Source of the DNA: Lineus longissimus
Taxonomy: Eukaryota; Nemertea; Pilidiophora; Heteronemertea; Lineidae
Assembly: GCF_910592395.1 (NCBI RefSeq)
Contig: NC_088321.1
Coordinates: 12,584,001 to 12,648,000 of the forward strand
Length of the DNA: 64,000 nucleotides
Direction of reading: 5' to 3'
The notes under the pieces were generated by a model. That model had not been told where the DNA came from, did no database searches, and worked only from the letters and a program-made list of their open reading frames with translations. Shown here piece by piece: positions 1 through 11,494 of this stretch. Each line of letters begins with the position of its first letter. Within the stretch, counting starts at the first letter, position 1. Both the position numbers and the translations under genes were made by a program.

Positions 1-1
1 T

Positions 2-674
2 TATAGCGGAAGGATTGTATCTCGGGTTACTGTGAACTACACCATAAGTGGTTTAAGATGCAGCCCAGTGATGTCAGATGACATGAGTCATGTGATAGTT
101 TGGACTCGAAATCTTTCCAGAACAACCAAACGCCGCAAGCCTGATATCGACTTAGTTCTTTTTGAAATTGACCATCGCTCCGAACAATATATTGCATTTA
201 CTCATCCAAATTTCATAACGTCCGTCCCAGCAGAAAGAAATCAGATCCAGCCTCCTTTATAAGGCAGTGTGGTCGAATGAAACCATTTTTATCTATTTCA
301 TACAGAAAAGGTCAGTAATTGTACTCCACTACAAAGAAGGTTATTACAAACTGATTCACACGCATAAGTTAAATGAAAGAAAAAACTATTATGGGACATG
401 GGATAATGTCAACAGCGGATTCTTACTTTTCCAACAGAGGAAAAAAGGAAAATATCAATGCCTCTTATTTTTTAGGTTGTCATTTAGAGAGGACAACACT
501 TTGATGAATTGGACAAGAGTTCCATGTTTCCAAGTGCGGGGTCTAGCTCGCGATAAACCAATATTCGCAATCAGTACAAATGGATTTCTTCTTTTCTCTC
601 ACACATATTACATCAGAAAGAAAACGGTAGTCGTCGATCACTTCCGCATGGTGATTGGACATGACTGTTCGTAG
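2..674 (+). pseudogene. 3' part of unrecognised gene, frame broken near 245-262
   Basis: An open frame runs in from the left edge (frame of base 2) to a TAA at 260-262. A second frame, open from about 237, continues to a stop at 672-674. The two overlap by a few codons with no plausible intron between them, so a 1-base shift or sequence error probably splits one coding exon. The protein is rich in beta-strand-like stretches with aromatic residues and few cysteines, somewhat like beta-propeller blades, but I recognise no family. The gene's 5' end lies outside the window. It shows no similarity to the array that follows. It could equally be an intact gene with an error in the assembly. Confidence 0.4.
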
Positions 675-2229
675 TAGAGTTGTTACCTACTCGAGACAGT
701 CTCGGTCCCGATAGTGTATGGGGGGAAAATGGCATAATTGTCATTTAGATAACACGTAACTGCATTGGCCAGTTTCTCAATGAATTCTTGAGTGTATGAG
801 TAGGTTTACATTGTAACACCCTGATATAATAGGCCTACATCATTAATAGCACCAAAAATCAATAAGCGAGCCTTATGAATATTCATAGTACATGAGCATC
901 TTTTCGAATGCTTAGAAAGTTAGGCCAGACAGTCTCGAATCCCTGTCTGAGTGTCAGCAATAGAGGCAATATGGCCGGAAGAGGACAGCGCCCAGATGCT
1001 TCATCGAGAAGGAAACCGAAGCATTTCGGGAAGGCCAGCATCAGTTTGGCAACGACAATGCCAGGATAGGGGTTCATGGCAGGACGGGACGAATTCACCC
1101 CCCCCCCCCCCCCATGTACGCCGCATTTACATTGGCGCCTTGGATGGTATATCAATCAACTAAGAGTTGTTAAAAGAGCAATCAGGAGACACGAAGTGTA
1201 GATGGCCACCTACTTGCCTACCCGAACAGGAGGCATGATCGATTTGCTGTTCATTTTGATGGATTAAACAACCCAGACGTGTTAGCTTCACGAAATCAAC
1301 CTTGTATGTTGCTTTTGAAATGTCAAGTTTTCTCCTGAATAGGCGGCATTTTGTCACCCGAGAAGCTCGCTCAAGCGAGCGCTGGCAGTACTTCTTGTTC
1401 AAATGAAGTCCATACTATAAATAATTATCCAAAAAGCACATTCTTTCTTCTGAAACTAGCTCGACGCATAGTCCTTAGTCCACTTCCCAACGAAAAAATC
1501 GCTGGAATGGTTCTTCGTCGATGGTGTGAACGAACACCTGCTGCTCTGATGATCTTGATATCGTGCGGACAGTGTTCGACCCTCACTCGTGCTTCTCAGA
1601 ACTCTTTCCCTCATCCGTGGGTCACCATGAGTGGCGCCTCATCCGGATATCCTTGGTCGGCGAGAATGTTTATGCCATGTGGTACAGCTGGTTCTTCCAT
1701 AATCCTGCAAAAAATCACAAGGAAATTGGTATCTGTCCAGCTTGTATCATAAAATCAAAACCCTAAAAGCAAAAGACTCGTGTATTTTTTATGCCTAGTT
1801 CCTACATTCACCACCAGGGATAACATCGTTAATCTATGAGATATTCAGATAACGAATGTTTGCTTTAGTTATCTGGTTTTAGTTTGTTGGCAACCAATAA
1901 TAGGGATTGCATCATGTTCTCTCTCACGGGACTTGAGGGCATATTGACAAAATCAGGAAAGTAAAAAAATAAAATTGTGTAGAATTAGGCCCTCATCAGT
2001 GGCCAATTAGAGCCAAACTTGGGGCCTAATTGTAAGGTGGATCGGTCGGAGGGGGGGGGGTGGTGATGAGTCTGTGTCGTTGACCGCAAAAACAACTAGA
2101 AATACGCACATAAAATGCTTATGTTTCGTGTAGCTTTTTTTTAAAAATTCAAAACGTAGAATATCTGTTTTAACAAAATGCAAGTTGCAGTTTGAAAGAA
2201 GAAAGGGTTTGAGGGTGAACAGAATACAT
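675..2229. other. No supported gene; homopolymer-rich spacer
   Basis: Short open frames on both strands show no splice sites, family motifs or composition that would support them. The stretch has a run of C at about 1099-1113 and a run of G near 2051-2060. No RNA gene was recognised. Confidence 0.5.
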
Positions 2230-3154
2230 TTAAAACAGTGCGCGTATTGGAAATCAATAGCTACTTTTTATCTTTTTGCATCGAACTCAAACAATACGAA
2301 CAATGCTTTCATTGAAACGACTGATATGTGAGTGAATAAATTTGATCGATTTTGAATTATTTCAGAAACACTCCGTGCTGTCGTTGTATCGAAGCAAGTA
2401 AGCATATCGTGTGTTTTAATCGTGTTCCGGAAACCTCTACTCGTTACATCATCCTTCGTTTAGCTTTATATTCTAAGCATGAACAGCTGGCCTAGCTAAG
2501 GTTACGCAACGGTACACTCGTTGCAAGTGTCGCAACAGACAGGTACAGAACATGCTTAAATTAGCTCTTTCATCGATACCGATTAACTGAGGCCGCAACT
2601 TCGACCGGCGGCACTTAACCGTTGCGACAGAGGAGAATATATTTGATGAGGGACGCACGTTGTCATGTTTGTTCTGCGTTCTGCCCCAAAGAAATGTGTA
2701 ACCAGCCTTTGGCGTCATACCGGAATGTGGCAGTAACTTGGCCTTCGGGAAAAAGATTGGAACTAACTACTTTGGTCACTACTTGAATTATACTATGGAT
2801 TCATTCATTAATGGTCATTATATTCGTCAACATTTTAGTTTGAAGAGGGAATTTCTCAGCGGTGGCATAACATATGTAGGCGGATTCATGGTCAGTAAAC
2901 ACAGTAAATTATGTACAATGATGTATACAAATAGAAGGTGTCTTTTGGGATTAAGGTGAATCAATTAGATACAATGCCAGAACATAACTACTCAATGTAT
3001 TCATTAAACGCTTTGTGTAATGTGTGCAATTGGAGTGCCAGCCTCAGTCGGGCGGTAATTGTATGTGAGGTCACTTACGGACTTTTTCATTCTCAGGCTG
3101 TCTTATCGATACACATCATAGCACTAAATATTTGCTATCGTTATTTTTGGAAGA

Positions 3155-3316
3155 ATGAAGAGTGTTTCTCTCCGACTAACTGCTGTCATATTACGGCAAT
3201 TGTCTGCATGCCTTTTCAGCTGCAATCACTACCGAACTACCAGAAACGTTGTCCATTTTACTCCGAGCACCATAGTTTTAAAAAAAACGTGTATGACGTT
3301 TTAGTGACTTACAAAT
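3155..3316 (+). other. Candidate alternative first exon d (U1 copy)
   Basis: An ATG opens a frame starting MKSVSLRLTAVILRQLSACL, which resembles a weak signal peptide followed by a C-x3-C pair. The same start and about 35 residues persist in the same frame in U2 (10601), U3 (18167), U4 (25177) and U5 (39289). In this copy I see no donor site, and the frame simply runs on past the conserved part. It may be a decayed first exon or a chance frame in an upstream regulatory block. Confidence 0.25.
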
Positions 3317-4254
3317 GACGTAAATGTCCTCTTTCATGTCTTTTGTCAGATAATATAGAAATTATGTCTTACTGGCAATTTCAACCGGCCTATCCACCAT
3401 TCAACACAATAACTGGATTAAATTATCCCTCGCCACAGAAAGTAGGCAGCCATGATGAAATACAAGAGTTGTCATGATCACAATCGGAGCTCCATTGGAC
3501 TTTCCTCGTTCATGCATGAATCGAAGTCGTCAAAGGGCTTGTTAGTTTATGAAGAGAGATTAACATAAGTATTAATTTTTCAAAAACAACTCTGTCACGT
3601 GCCATGGGTTAAAATAGATTTGTAATGGCGGCCATTCATCAGTGTCACCAGATAATGAACCAACTAATTGACTCGTCATCGCTTCTAATCCGGTCTTAAA
3701 CTGCCTCCAAAAACGTCACACATTTTTCCGGATGCAGTTAAATGTAAAAACATGTCTTCAGCGAGGGCTTTTCCTCTTATTTAACTTGGTCTAGGCGTGG
3801 TAGAGGAACATTTTACCGCTTTGCCAGCAACTCGTCTTGAGTTAATTGTCGTAATAACAAATTGTAATGAATTTTTCAGAACTCCCCATTTTTATTAGCG
3901 TTTCGTGAGAAAATTGTGTATACCCCTAACAAAGAGCATTCATCAGACACCATATTGCAACAGAGTTGCGACATTCGCGTGCATAGGCAGACTGTCCTCA
4001 AAGTTCTGATCAAATTTATATGATTATCGCTGGGTCAAGATTGAAAAAAATCTTTCGAGAATCGAGTAACGAATGTACATTGAAAATTCGAAGAATACAT
4101 CACAGATACAGCTATACTTGATAGCTCTGTAACATTCATTTGAACTTTTCAACCAGGAAGAAAAAAATCCATTGTATTTGGATTGGTATTGACGACGACA
4201 TCAACCCTTTCAGCCCCACTCCGATCCAGTGTGAGTTAGGCTTTCAGTTCGACG

Positions 4255-7200
4255 ATGCGCCGCCTACTTACCGTTATATATGTATTACTCCTTCAATCCA
4301 TCGTCTGTAGAAGTACTGGAGACACATGTATCAACCACAGAGGTGAGTTGTTTGGAATTATTCAGGTCCCCGTCAATGAAATCAATTCGGCTCAGTTATT
4401 CCAGGCCGCACAATTTTAATAGGTAATGATATCATTCTAAATCCTATTAATCGGATAGGAAGATGAATTCAAATGCTTAAAACAGTTATACTATTGTCAA
4501 ATTAACAAAGTTGCTTCCCTGTCTTAAAATCATTTCAGAGGTTGGAGCAAAGCGTTTGGCCAGCAGGTGCCCACCGCAAAATAATTGCGTCATTGGCCGG
4601 TGGTTGCCGTTCTAAAATGCGCATTGGACACATCACCTCTTACAAAAAAACTGATGGTAGTCATGATTCATTGGAAATCACAGCAATCGACTTTTTACAT
4701 ATTATATATCATATTGCTTGTGTGAAGTTACTGAGCGCCTCCAGAAGGACCGGCCAGTGGGTGAAAACACACACATGTTCGAAATGCACTAGTTCACGAG
4801 CCAAGACTGTCTTAAGCGCCCAAAAAGTATTCCAGTCTATTGAAAAATTTCAACATGTGCAATCTTACTCAAAACCGTGGCAACATACAAACACATTATA
4901 TTTAAATGATACTAATGATAGCAGCTGGGATCGCATTTTCAAGATGTTGGTGCTAATTTCTACGAAAGCCCAGGGGGCTCATCTGAAATTCGCAATCCGA
5001 AATTTGAGATACAATATTAACCAATCAGAGGAAGACTTACAAAATTTCAAAACCAATTAGATGTCGTGTAACATTTTATTCGGTGAATGCAAATGGCCGC
5101 AATCGGCACTGCGTTTATATGCATCAAATCATTGTAAGAAGCTAAATCAGCTCGACCTGCTGATGTCAGGCGATTATTTAACATATACACCATGTTGCAT
5201 TCTTGACGCAATAATAAATATAAAATACACTGTAGGTCAAATATCGCATTCTATCAATATGATATTCTGCTAGTTTGACTAGCTCAAAGAAGCTTGCCAA
5301 TCCAGAGTTATAGCTGCAATTTAATGCAAAAGCTTGACTTAATTGAACCACCGGTGGTCTATTCATCAAAAAGGAAGTTCCACGGTGACGTCACAGCATT
5401 TTTTCATAATGGCGGCTCCAATGTAAAGAAAGACACGTGTTGTACTCGCGTTTTTACCGATAATAAATCACATGAACTACCTAAAAAACCATCACAAACT
5501 AATACCCCAAAGTGTTATCCACTAGTAGATGATAAAATTTAATAAATTTTCACAACAGTTATGTTAAATTGATAGTCTGTGATTAGTTTTCCGACTTTTA
5601 TCACGGTAGATGCTCGCAGCATATCCAAATGTTTACATGGAGTGACCTTCACATTATGCGGTTGTTCTTATTGATAGAAGCAGAAAAGGGAAATTCCTAA
5701 ACCTTTCCCCCAAAAATACGAACTACTGAGACAGAAACCACCAAATACCCCATCTTTTTCTTCACTTTTTAGCCCTATGACGACGACACATATTTTGCTT
5801 ACATAACGATGGGTTGTGTGCATGGTGTAGTTTAAGTTGCATTAGGCGATCCCATTCACGACCGCTTGGGAAATTGACAGAACTGGACGTCAATATTAAT
5901 AATATAATTGAAATAATAAACAACCAACAACGTAGACTTTAATCACTTCGATGTGGACACAACGGCCGTCACCATCTTATTGATGGTGGTATGTCGCATG
6001 CAAAGCTATAATATATTTCACGGTCACGTGGTGTGACGTCACCGTGGAAGCTCCTTTGTATTCATTATTTGCTTTCAATATCTCCATAGCCATAACGGCA
6101 AAGTACTGAATGTTACACTTGATCTGATTGGCTAAAAGTTTTCCAGCGATTAGGGATTTTGAATTTCGGATTTCGAAATCAACTTTTCGGATTCGAATTT
6201 CGGACTACGGATTTCGATTTCAGATGGGCCATTTGTATGGGCTTCGTAAATTTCAGTAAATCACGTTGTAGTTTCGAATTGACCAAGGTGATTTAAAATG
6301 GAACAACGTTGTGTTCCTTTGCATTTCAGACACCAGTTTGTTCGTTCTTAATGGCACTGACAGTAATATAAGGTAAATGCGTCTGCGGATTCTCCATTAT
6401 TAATAAACTCTTAGATTTTGGGAGCAAAACCGCTGCATCTTTGTTTCCTTTTGGTCCAGCATCCATATTGTCACCCTGCTCAACAGGAAAGCTAGCTTCC
6501 TGTCTTCCGCAATACGAAGCTACACAGCCATAGAAGACCTACAGTTTGCTTCTTTTTCATCGCCATTTCCGTCTGCAGTTCCAAGCCAGCAGAATCAGTC
6601 GGGTATCAATCGGTTGCTCCACTCTACTTGAGGCTGTTTATGTTTATACATTGGCTGTGGCTCCGTGTAAAGACTTTGTCATTTATGGCCACGGAATTTC
6701 TCCACAGCAGTTAACAACTGTGTTTTTTAATGCTGAAGTTTTCAATACATTCTATCGATTTCAAACTCCTCCAGTGTGAAACACGGTGCAAATTACGCCA
6801 AGTCAACTTTCTTTGGTGAGGTTCTCTCATTTAATGAATGTGATCATGAGGTTAAGCTGGACATTGATCATCCGAAGCACGATACTGTTTCGTTTGCTCT
6901 TTACTTTCGGCGGCGTCACCATAACATACAAGGTAAAGTGCTATTTTGGACTACTGGAAGACACTTGGACGTTTTTGTAAGATGCTCTGATTCTATACAA
7001 GTAATATGTAAAAACCGACCTCGTGAGACTTGGGCGCAAATGACTGTATCTGAAAAGGCAGTCAGTGTGCGTGTTTGGCATTTTCTTGTTGTAACGGTGG
7101 ACATAATGAGAAATATTCCTAAGATTTACCTCGACGGAGTAAAACTGAATGCTAGGACGATACCAAACTATGTCAAAAACAAATCAAGTCGCTTTTATTT

Positions 7201-8664
7201 TCTTGGTCGCCGTTTACCCAACCATGGAGGACGCTGCAATTCACAACATTTTATCGGTGCCATGTCGAACCTTAGGATTTTTCCATGTCTGTTGAATAAA
7301 CGGGAGGTTCGAAGTATTTATGAGAGCGGTAAGTTAGAAGCTTTTCCAGCCATGAATAATCCATGGAAAAGGCTTAAGTCAATAGAGACGTCAACGTCTT
7401 CGGCGCTTGAGCTCAAACACGACTCTACAAAACCAATTAATCAGTTAACGTCCGTGGTATTAACTTTAGCTCGGCGTAAATATGGTTAAGTTCGCTAAGC
7501 TTAACTGAAGAAGGTTAAGGGTTAGTGCCTTCATTTTCACCTATTTGAACTATCACACCCGGTTTCTGTTTTCATTGATCAGTTGTTTAAGACAAGTTTA
7601 ACCAACTATAACGTGGCGTCAACTCCTCCAACCCGTATTATGCAAACGTAAAGTGAACGTGTTGGTGACTTCTGTTGGAAAACCACAGGCATGCCTAATA
7701 GATCATTTCGCAACCCAACAGTAATGTTAGTGTTAAGCTTTGTCATTCAGATCTCAGCATTCTAAATATCAGTATAGGATACCTTGGACAGACCGTATTT
7801 TGTTACTGGATATTTCCCATCCATTCTTGGCACAACGCACAACAATAAGCAGTATGTAGAATTCACATTGATACAAGAATGAAGATTATCTGGCCGAAAA
7901 TGACAAACATCAATTCATTCCACCAATGTACATCAATGCATACTTACGAAATATAATTTGTTACCATGCTAACAACTTATGAACGTTGAAACTGATCCCA
8001 ACCTGAAACTGCGGCAATAAATACCTTGAACATGGCAGCACGTAGCTCAGTTCCGTGTGGCAAGGCTTCGTGATACAGTCATTCAGTCACAGCCAATCAG
8101 ATTCCGGGTATTTTTACATATCACTCGCCGAATCCTCATTTCCCATTGTCATTCCAGTTAAATATGAGAGTAAGTATGGCACGCATTCTCAAAAACTATT
8201 TTAAAGGGATTTTATCCAAACATTCTGACTGCGAATGTTGTCTCTTTAAAACAGACTACATGTAGTTTGAGACCTACAGTTTTAGTTTGAGGTGTTTCAG
8301 AGTTATAGAAGTTGTTCCTTGCTGTCGAGTATGTTGGTATTGACGTCTCCTCACACACCACTCGGGTGGAGTGGTCAGTATGTCAGTTGGACATTTTGAC
8401 ATTCATTTTACCTCGATCTACCCTCCCGTTGTTTGTAATAAAAAATTAACTTTAAATCCTTGTTGTATAGAAAACCGACTGATGTTTATAAAGGAAGACG
8501 GCGACTCTGACTCCATTGACGAAATATCTTATAACAGAGGGCCTGTCCGTTCAAAGATTCAATGCAGCTTGTACTGTTATGACAAGAACACACGCAATGA
8601 GACCTGTAAAGCCTTAAGCTTTAATATCAACACAAACTGTTGTGAAATTTTACAAGATATGTAA
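4255..8664 (+). CDS. Secreted LamG-PAN protein, array copy 1 (spliced)
   Basis: Four exons are proposed: 4255-4342 (signal peptide, MRRLLTVIYVLLLQSIVCRS, then a GDTC motif; ends phase 1 at GTGAGT), 6330-6372 (43 nt, TSLFVLNG, phase 1 to 2), 6775-7328 (LamG/concanavalin jellyroll, phase 2 to 1) and 8471-8664 (PAN/apple-like, stop TAA). The joined product is 292 residues. LamG hallmarks are an opening strand LSFNECDHEVKL, YLDGVKLN, the FLGRR strand and the closing GAMSNLRIFPCLL. The PAN part has the CSLYC...C...CCEI cysteine pattern. Family knowledge suggests a secreted carbohydrate- or protein-binding role; no substrate can be read. The PAN exon could also splice on at 8660|8661 (GTAAAA). All splice junctions are in phase and this copy has no internal stop. 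Confidence 0.7.
4539..4615 (+). other. Exon f candidate: alternative short 3' end (U1)
   Basis: A strong acceptor (ATTTCAG) is followed by a phase-1 frame that matches the phase-1 donor of the signal exon. Joined, it extends the signal exon by 25 residues (GAKRLASRCP..., C at two positions) to a TAA. The same frame and stop recur in U2 (11782-11858), U3 (19855-19931), U4 (26010-26086) and U5 (40001-40077). An extra A in U3 and U5 falls just after the stop and breaks the other frame instead. This suggests an alternative terminal exon giving a roughly 53-residue secreted peptide. It may alternatively be a relic. Confidence 0.35.
5369..6058. mobile_element. Non-autonomous DNA transposon, 690 bp, 9-bp TSD
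   Basis: Ends are imperfect inverted repeats (left AAGGAAGTTCCACGGTGACG, right mirror ending CTCCTTTG). It is flanked by TATTCATCA (5360-5368) and TATTCATTA (6059-6067), a 9-bp target duplication with one mismatch. U2 to U4 lack it at this place. It has no transposase-like frame. It is related to the element at 18363-19315. A 9-bp duplication fits Mutator-like or a similar superfamily, but the family is not certain. Confidence 0.75.
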
Positions 8665-8760
8665 AAAATCATTTCAGAAAAGCAAGGGATACAACGTTAC
8701 AACTTTGTTCCATAGAGGAGGATTAGACATATTGTGTTAAATGTTATTGGATTCTTCGTG

Positions 8761-9396
8761 AGAATAATTGAACATCAGGGATTCCCTCCTCAAAAACCGC
8801 TGTTACACCAGTGTAACCCAACACCGAGCAGGGGTGGTCAAGTGTTGGTGTAGTGATGGTGTTACCTTGGTGACGGTGTTACACCAACACTTTACACTTT
8901 CTCAACCCCAAGACTTGACCTGACACACTGTGACACTGTGAACGAGACTGTACAAGGGATGTTGTCTAATGATAGTTTTTTAGCGGTTTTATAAAAGCGA
9001 TATATAGATCGGACACTTTAATTTTTCGTATCGCAATAATCTTAGATATAAATGTTTCCAACGTTTGAAAAAGATTTATGATTTTTCGCCGGGAAGCCGA
9101 CACGAATCGTGCCCCAGCCCGGGCAGGGCGTGATGTTGAGCCGTGAGTCAGATGCCCCGGACTCTGCCGCGCCTCGCGCATCACCTCGGGCGGGCGGCCC
9201 CTACAAGAGCATGAAGACGCAGGAAAGACCGGAAGATGACTCGGTCAGAGGGCCGAGGCCAAGACAGGGCAGGGCAGTTAGACGATAAGCCACGAGTCCA
9301 TCGCCCCAGACTCTTCGGCATATCGTCCATCAACTCGATCCAGGTTGACCTTCGCGCTTGCCCTCCCGCATGTGCGAGACGGTATAGGCTAGCCTA
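8761..9396. other. U1-U2 spacer with hairpin repeats and GC-rich patch
   Basis: No gene. About 8800-8920 holds repeated GTTACACC/GGTGTTAC motifs that can pair (AGTGTTGGTGTA against TACACCAACACT). Bases 8925-9017 recur at 16440-16533. From about 9090 the sequence becomes GC- and CpG-rich, unlike the rest of the array, with a loosely duplicated segment (around GAGTCAGATGCCCCGGACTC and again near 9295). No tRNA or rRNA was recognised. Confidence 0.5.
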
Positions 9397-9946
9397 TACA
9401 GGTAACGCCGAGCCAAGCACAAAGCAATGTATAAAATTAGAATAAACAGCTCAAATCTGATTAATGGCTTGTAAAATAAAATACTTAAAAATAGTGATTG
9501 GCATTGACATACACTGGCTGCAAGCGAAGCTTAGCTCAAATTTATTAGTAATTTTGTCTTAACCAAACTTGGACTGCAGGAGAGTGTGAGAAGCAAGGAT
9601 TTAAGGCAGAACATAAGACATTCAAAATAGTGTACATATTGGAAATTGATAGATTGCGAAACTCTTTATCTTTTTGCTTCCAACTCAATCAATACGAACA
9701 ATGGTTTCATTGATACGACCATGCGTGAATACAGTTAATTAGTTTTGAACTATTTCACGGCGTGTTTTATCCGTGTTCAAGAATGCTCTTTCTCTCGTGC
9801 TCCATCCTCGTTTGCAAGCGTCACATCAACTCTTGTACTACTGGTCATGGCCACCTTATAGCTCTTTCGTCGATACCGATTAACCGAGGGCGCAAATTCG
9901 ACCGGCGGCCCTTTTACTGTTGTAACGGGGGAGTAGATCTTTAATT

Positions 9947-10228
9947 ATGGAGGCATCTTCTTCTGCGCTGCTCCAAAATAATGGGTTACCAGCCTTAGGC
10001 GAAATACCGGAAAGTGGCAGCATATTGGCCTGCGGGAAAAAGATTGGAACTACCTACTTTGATCACGACTTGAATTATACCATCGATTCGATAATAAATG
10101 ATCATTATATTTGTCAAACGTTTTGTTTGAAGAGGCAATTTCTCAGTGGTGGCATGACGAATGTTCGTGCAAGAGGTATCAATGTGTTGCTAGCGATGTC
10201 TAGTTGTGTCTATCAAAATGATAAGTGA
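9947..10228 (+). other. Upstream block with 93-codon open frame (U2)
   Basis: The frame starts MEASSSALLQNNGLPALGEI and includes GKKIGTTYFDHDLNYT. Related DNA lies at 2740-2890, 17485-17660, 24570-24720 and 38580-38770. The frame is not kept: U4 has a 2-base deletion, U3 stops early, and U5 is shifted at its start. A conserved promoter or 5' untranslated block is more likely than a protein. Function unknown. Confidence 0.2.
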
Positions 10229-10600
10229 ACATTTGCGTCGCAGCAGTGTACAATGCTCACATACATGCCTAAATCAAAGGGGTAATGAAATTGCCACCTG
10301 TTGCGTGAATTTACCTTTGCTGGGCGGAATTAGTCAACGCGGTATATTATGTACAATGATGTACACAAATTGAAAGTGTATATTGGGATTAAAGCTAATA
10401 TATAACTTCGACACAATGCAAGAACATAACTACACAATGTATCCGTTAAACCCTTTGTGTAGTGTGTACAAGTGGCGTGTCAGCCTTGGTAGTCTGGCAG
10501 TAGTTGTCTGTGAGGTCGTTTATGGACGTTTTTCATTCTCAGGCTATTTTAACGATAAACATTACATCACTAAATATTTGCTATCGTTTTGTTTTGAAGA

Positions 10601-10726
10601 ATGAAGTGTTTTTCTTTACGACTAACAGCTGTCCTCTTGCGGCAAGTGTATGCATGCCTTTTCAGCTGCAATCACTACCGGACCACCAGAAACGTTGCCT
10701 ATTTTACCCCAAGCAAGATAGTTGAA
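10601..10726 (+). other. Candidate alternative first exon d (U2 copy)
   Basis: The frame begins MKCFSLRLTAVLLRQVYACL and runs to a GAAACAG where U4 has a GTAAAG donor. Here the donor bases are missing (GAAACAGATATT). If exon d is a real first exon in U4, this copy has lost its splice site. Confidence 0.25.
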
Positions 10727-11494
10727 ACAGATATTATTGACTAAAGGTCATGCTTAGAAAACGCAATAGCGAGTTCTGGACTAATTGTTGGTGTGTTGAT
10801 GAGCAACGCCCTTTCACGCCTTCCACGAAAACATCATTCGATTTTTTTTACACGCCATGAATTATTAGTGTCTGTAGCTACATCAAGCTTTAAAGAGATC
10901 CTGTCGAGGCACAAAATTATTATTTAGACCACCTGAACGTCGTAAAAATAACTAAATTGGTGATTACCTCTTATGCAGTTCACGGACTGGAGTCAGTTAT
11001 GCATGCTATGTTACCCAGATGGCAAGCTCTCATAATCACCTGCCTGAGGGGAACTCGAAACTGCCAAGATTTATCAATGGAAGGTTATTCGCCCGCCTTA
11101 GGTTTTAACAGGGCCGTTCAGAACTACCTATTTTTATAAGCGTTTCGTGGTAGGTTTTCTTTAAGAAAATTGTAAATGCGCCTTACAAAGAGCATTCAGA
11201 CGCCATTGCAACACAGTTGCGACATGCGCGTGCATGCTAGGCAGACGGTCCTCGAAGCTCTGATCAAATTCGTATGATTATCTCTTAGTCAAGATTGAAA
11301 AAGAATCTTTCAAGAATCGAGTAACGAATGTATATTGAAAATTCGAAGAATACAGCACAGATACAGCTATACTTGATAACTCTGTAACATTCATTCGAAC
11401 TTTTGAACCAGGAAGAAAAAACCCATTGTATTGGGATTGGTATTGTATTGTTACCCCACTCCGATCCAGTGTGAGTTAGGCTTTCAGTTCGACT

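Larger units (their letters stand above)
2230..8760 (+). repeat. Array unit U1 (oldest-looking copy)
   Basis: This is the first of five tandem units. It shares, in order: an upstream block near 2745-2890 (GKKIGTNYFGHY in one frame), a candidate first exon at 3155, the signal exon at 4255, exon f at 4539, the 43-nt exon at 6330, LamG at 6775 and PAN at 8471. It is the most diverged from the others. Its LamG is one codon longer than those of U2, U4 and U5 and is closest to that of U3. A 690-bp element (5369-6058) interrupts the intron before the 43-nt exon. Confidence 0.85.

Noticed and set aside
1160-1402. 80-codon minus-strand frame
   Set aside because: Basic and cysteine-containing but with no recognisable family or splice sites.
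4542-5060. 172-codon frame through exon f (LEQSVWPAG reading)
   Set aside because: The phase does not match the signal exon donor, and an extra base breaks it in U3 and U5. The shorter phase-1 frame is kept instead.
8800-8930. GTTACACC palindromic motifs as a possible CRISPR or tRNA
   Set aside because: There are no regular spacers or cloverleaf, and the DNA is animal nuclear sequence.
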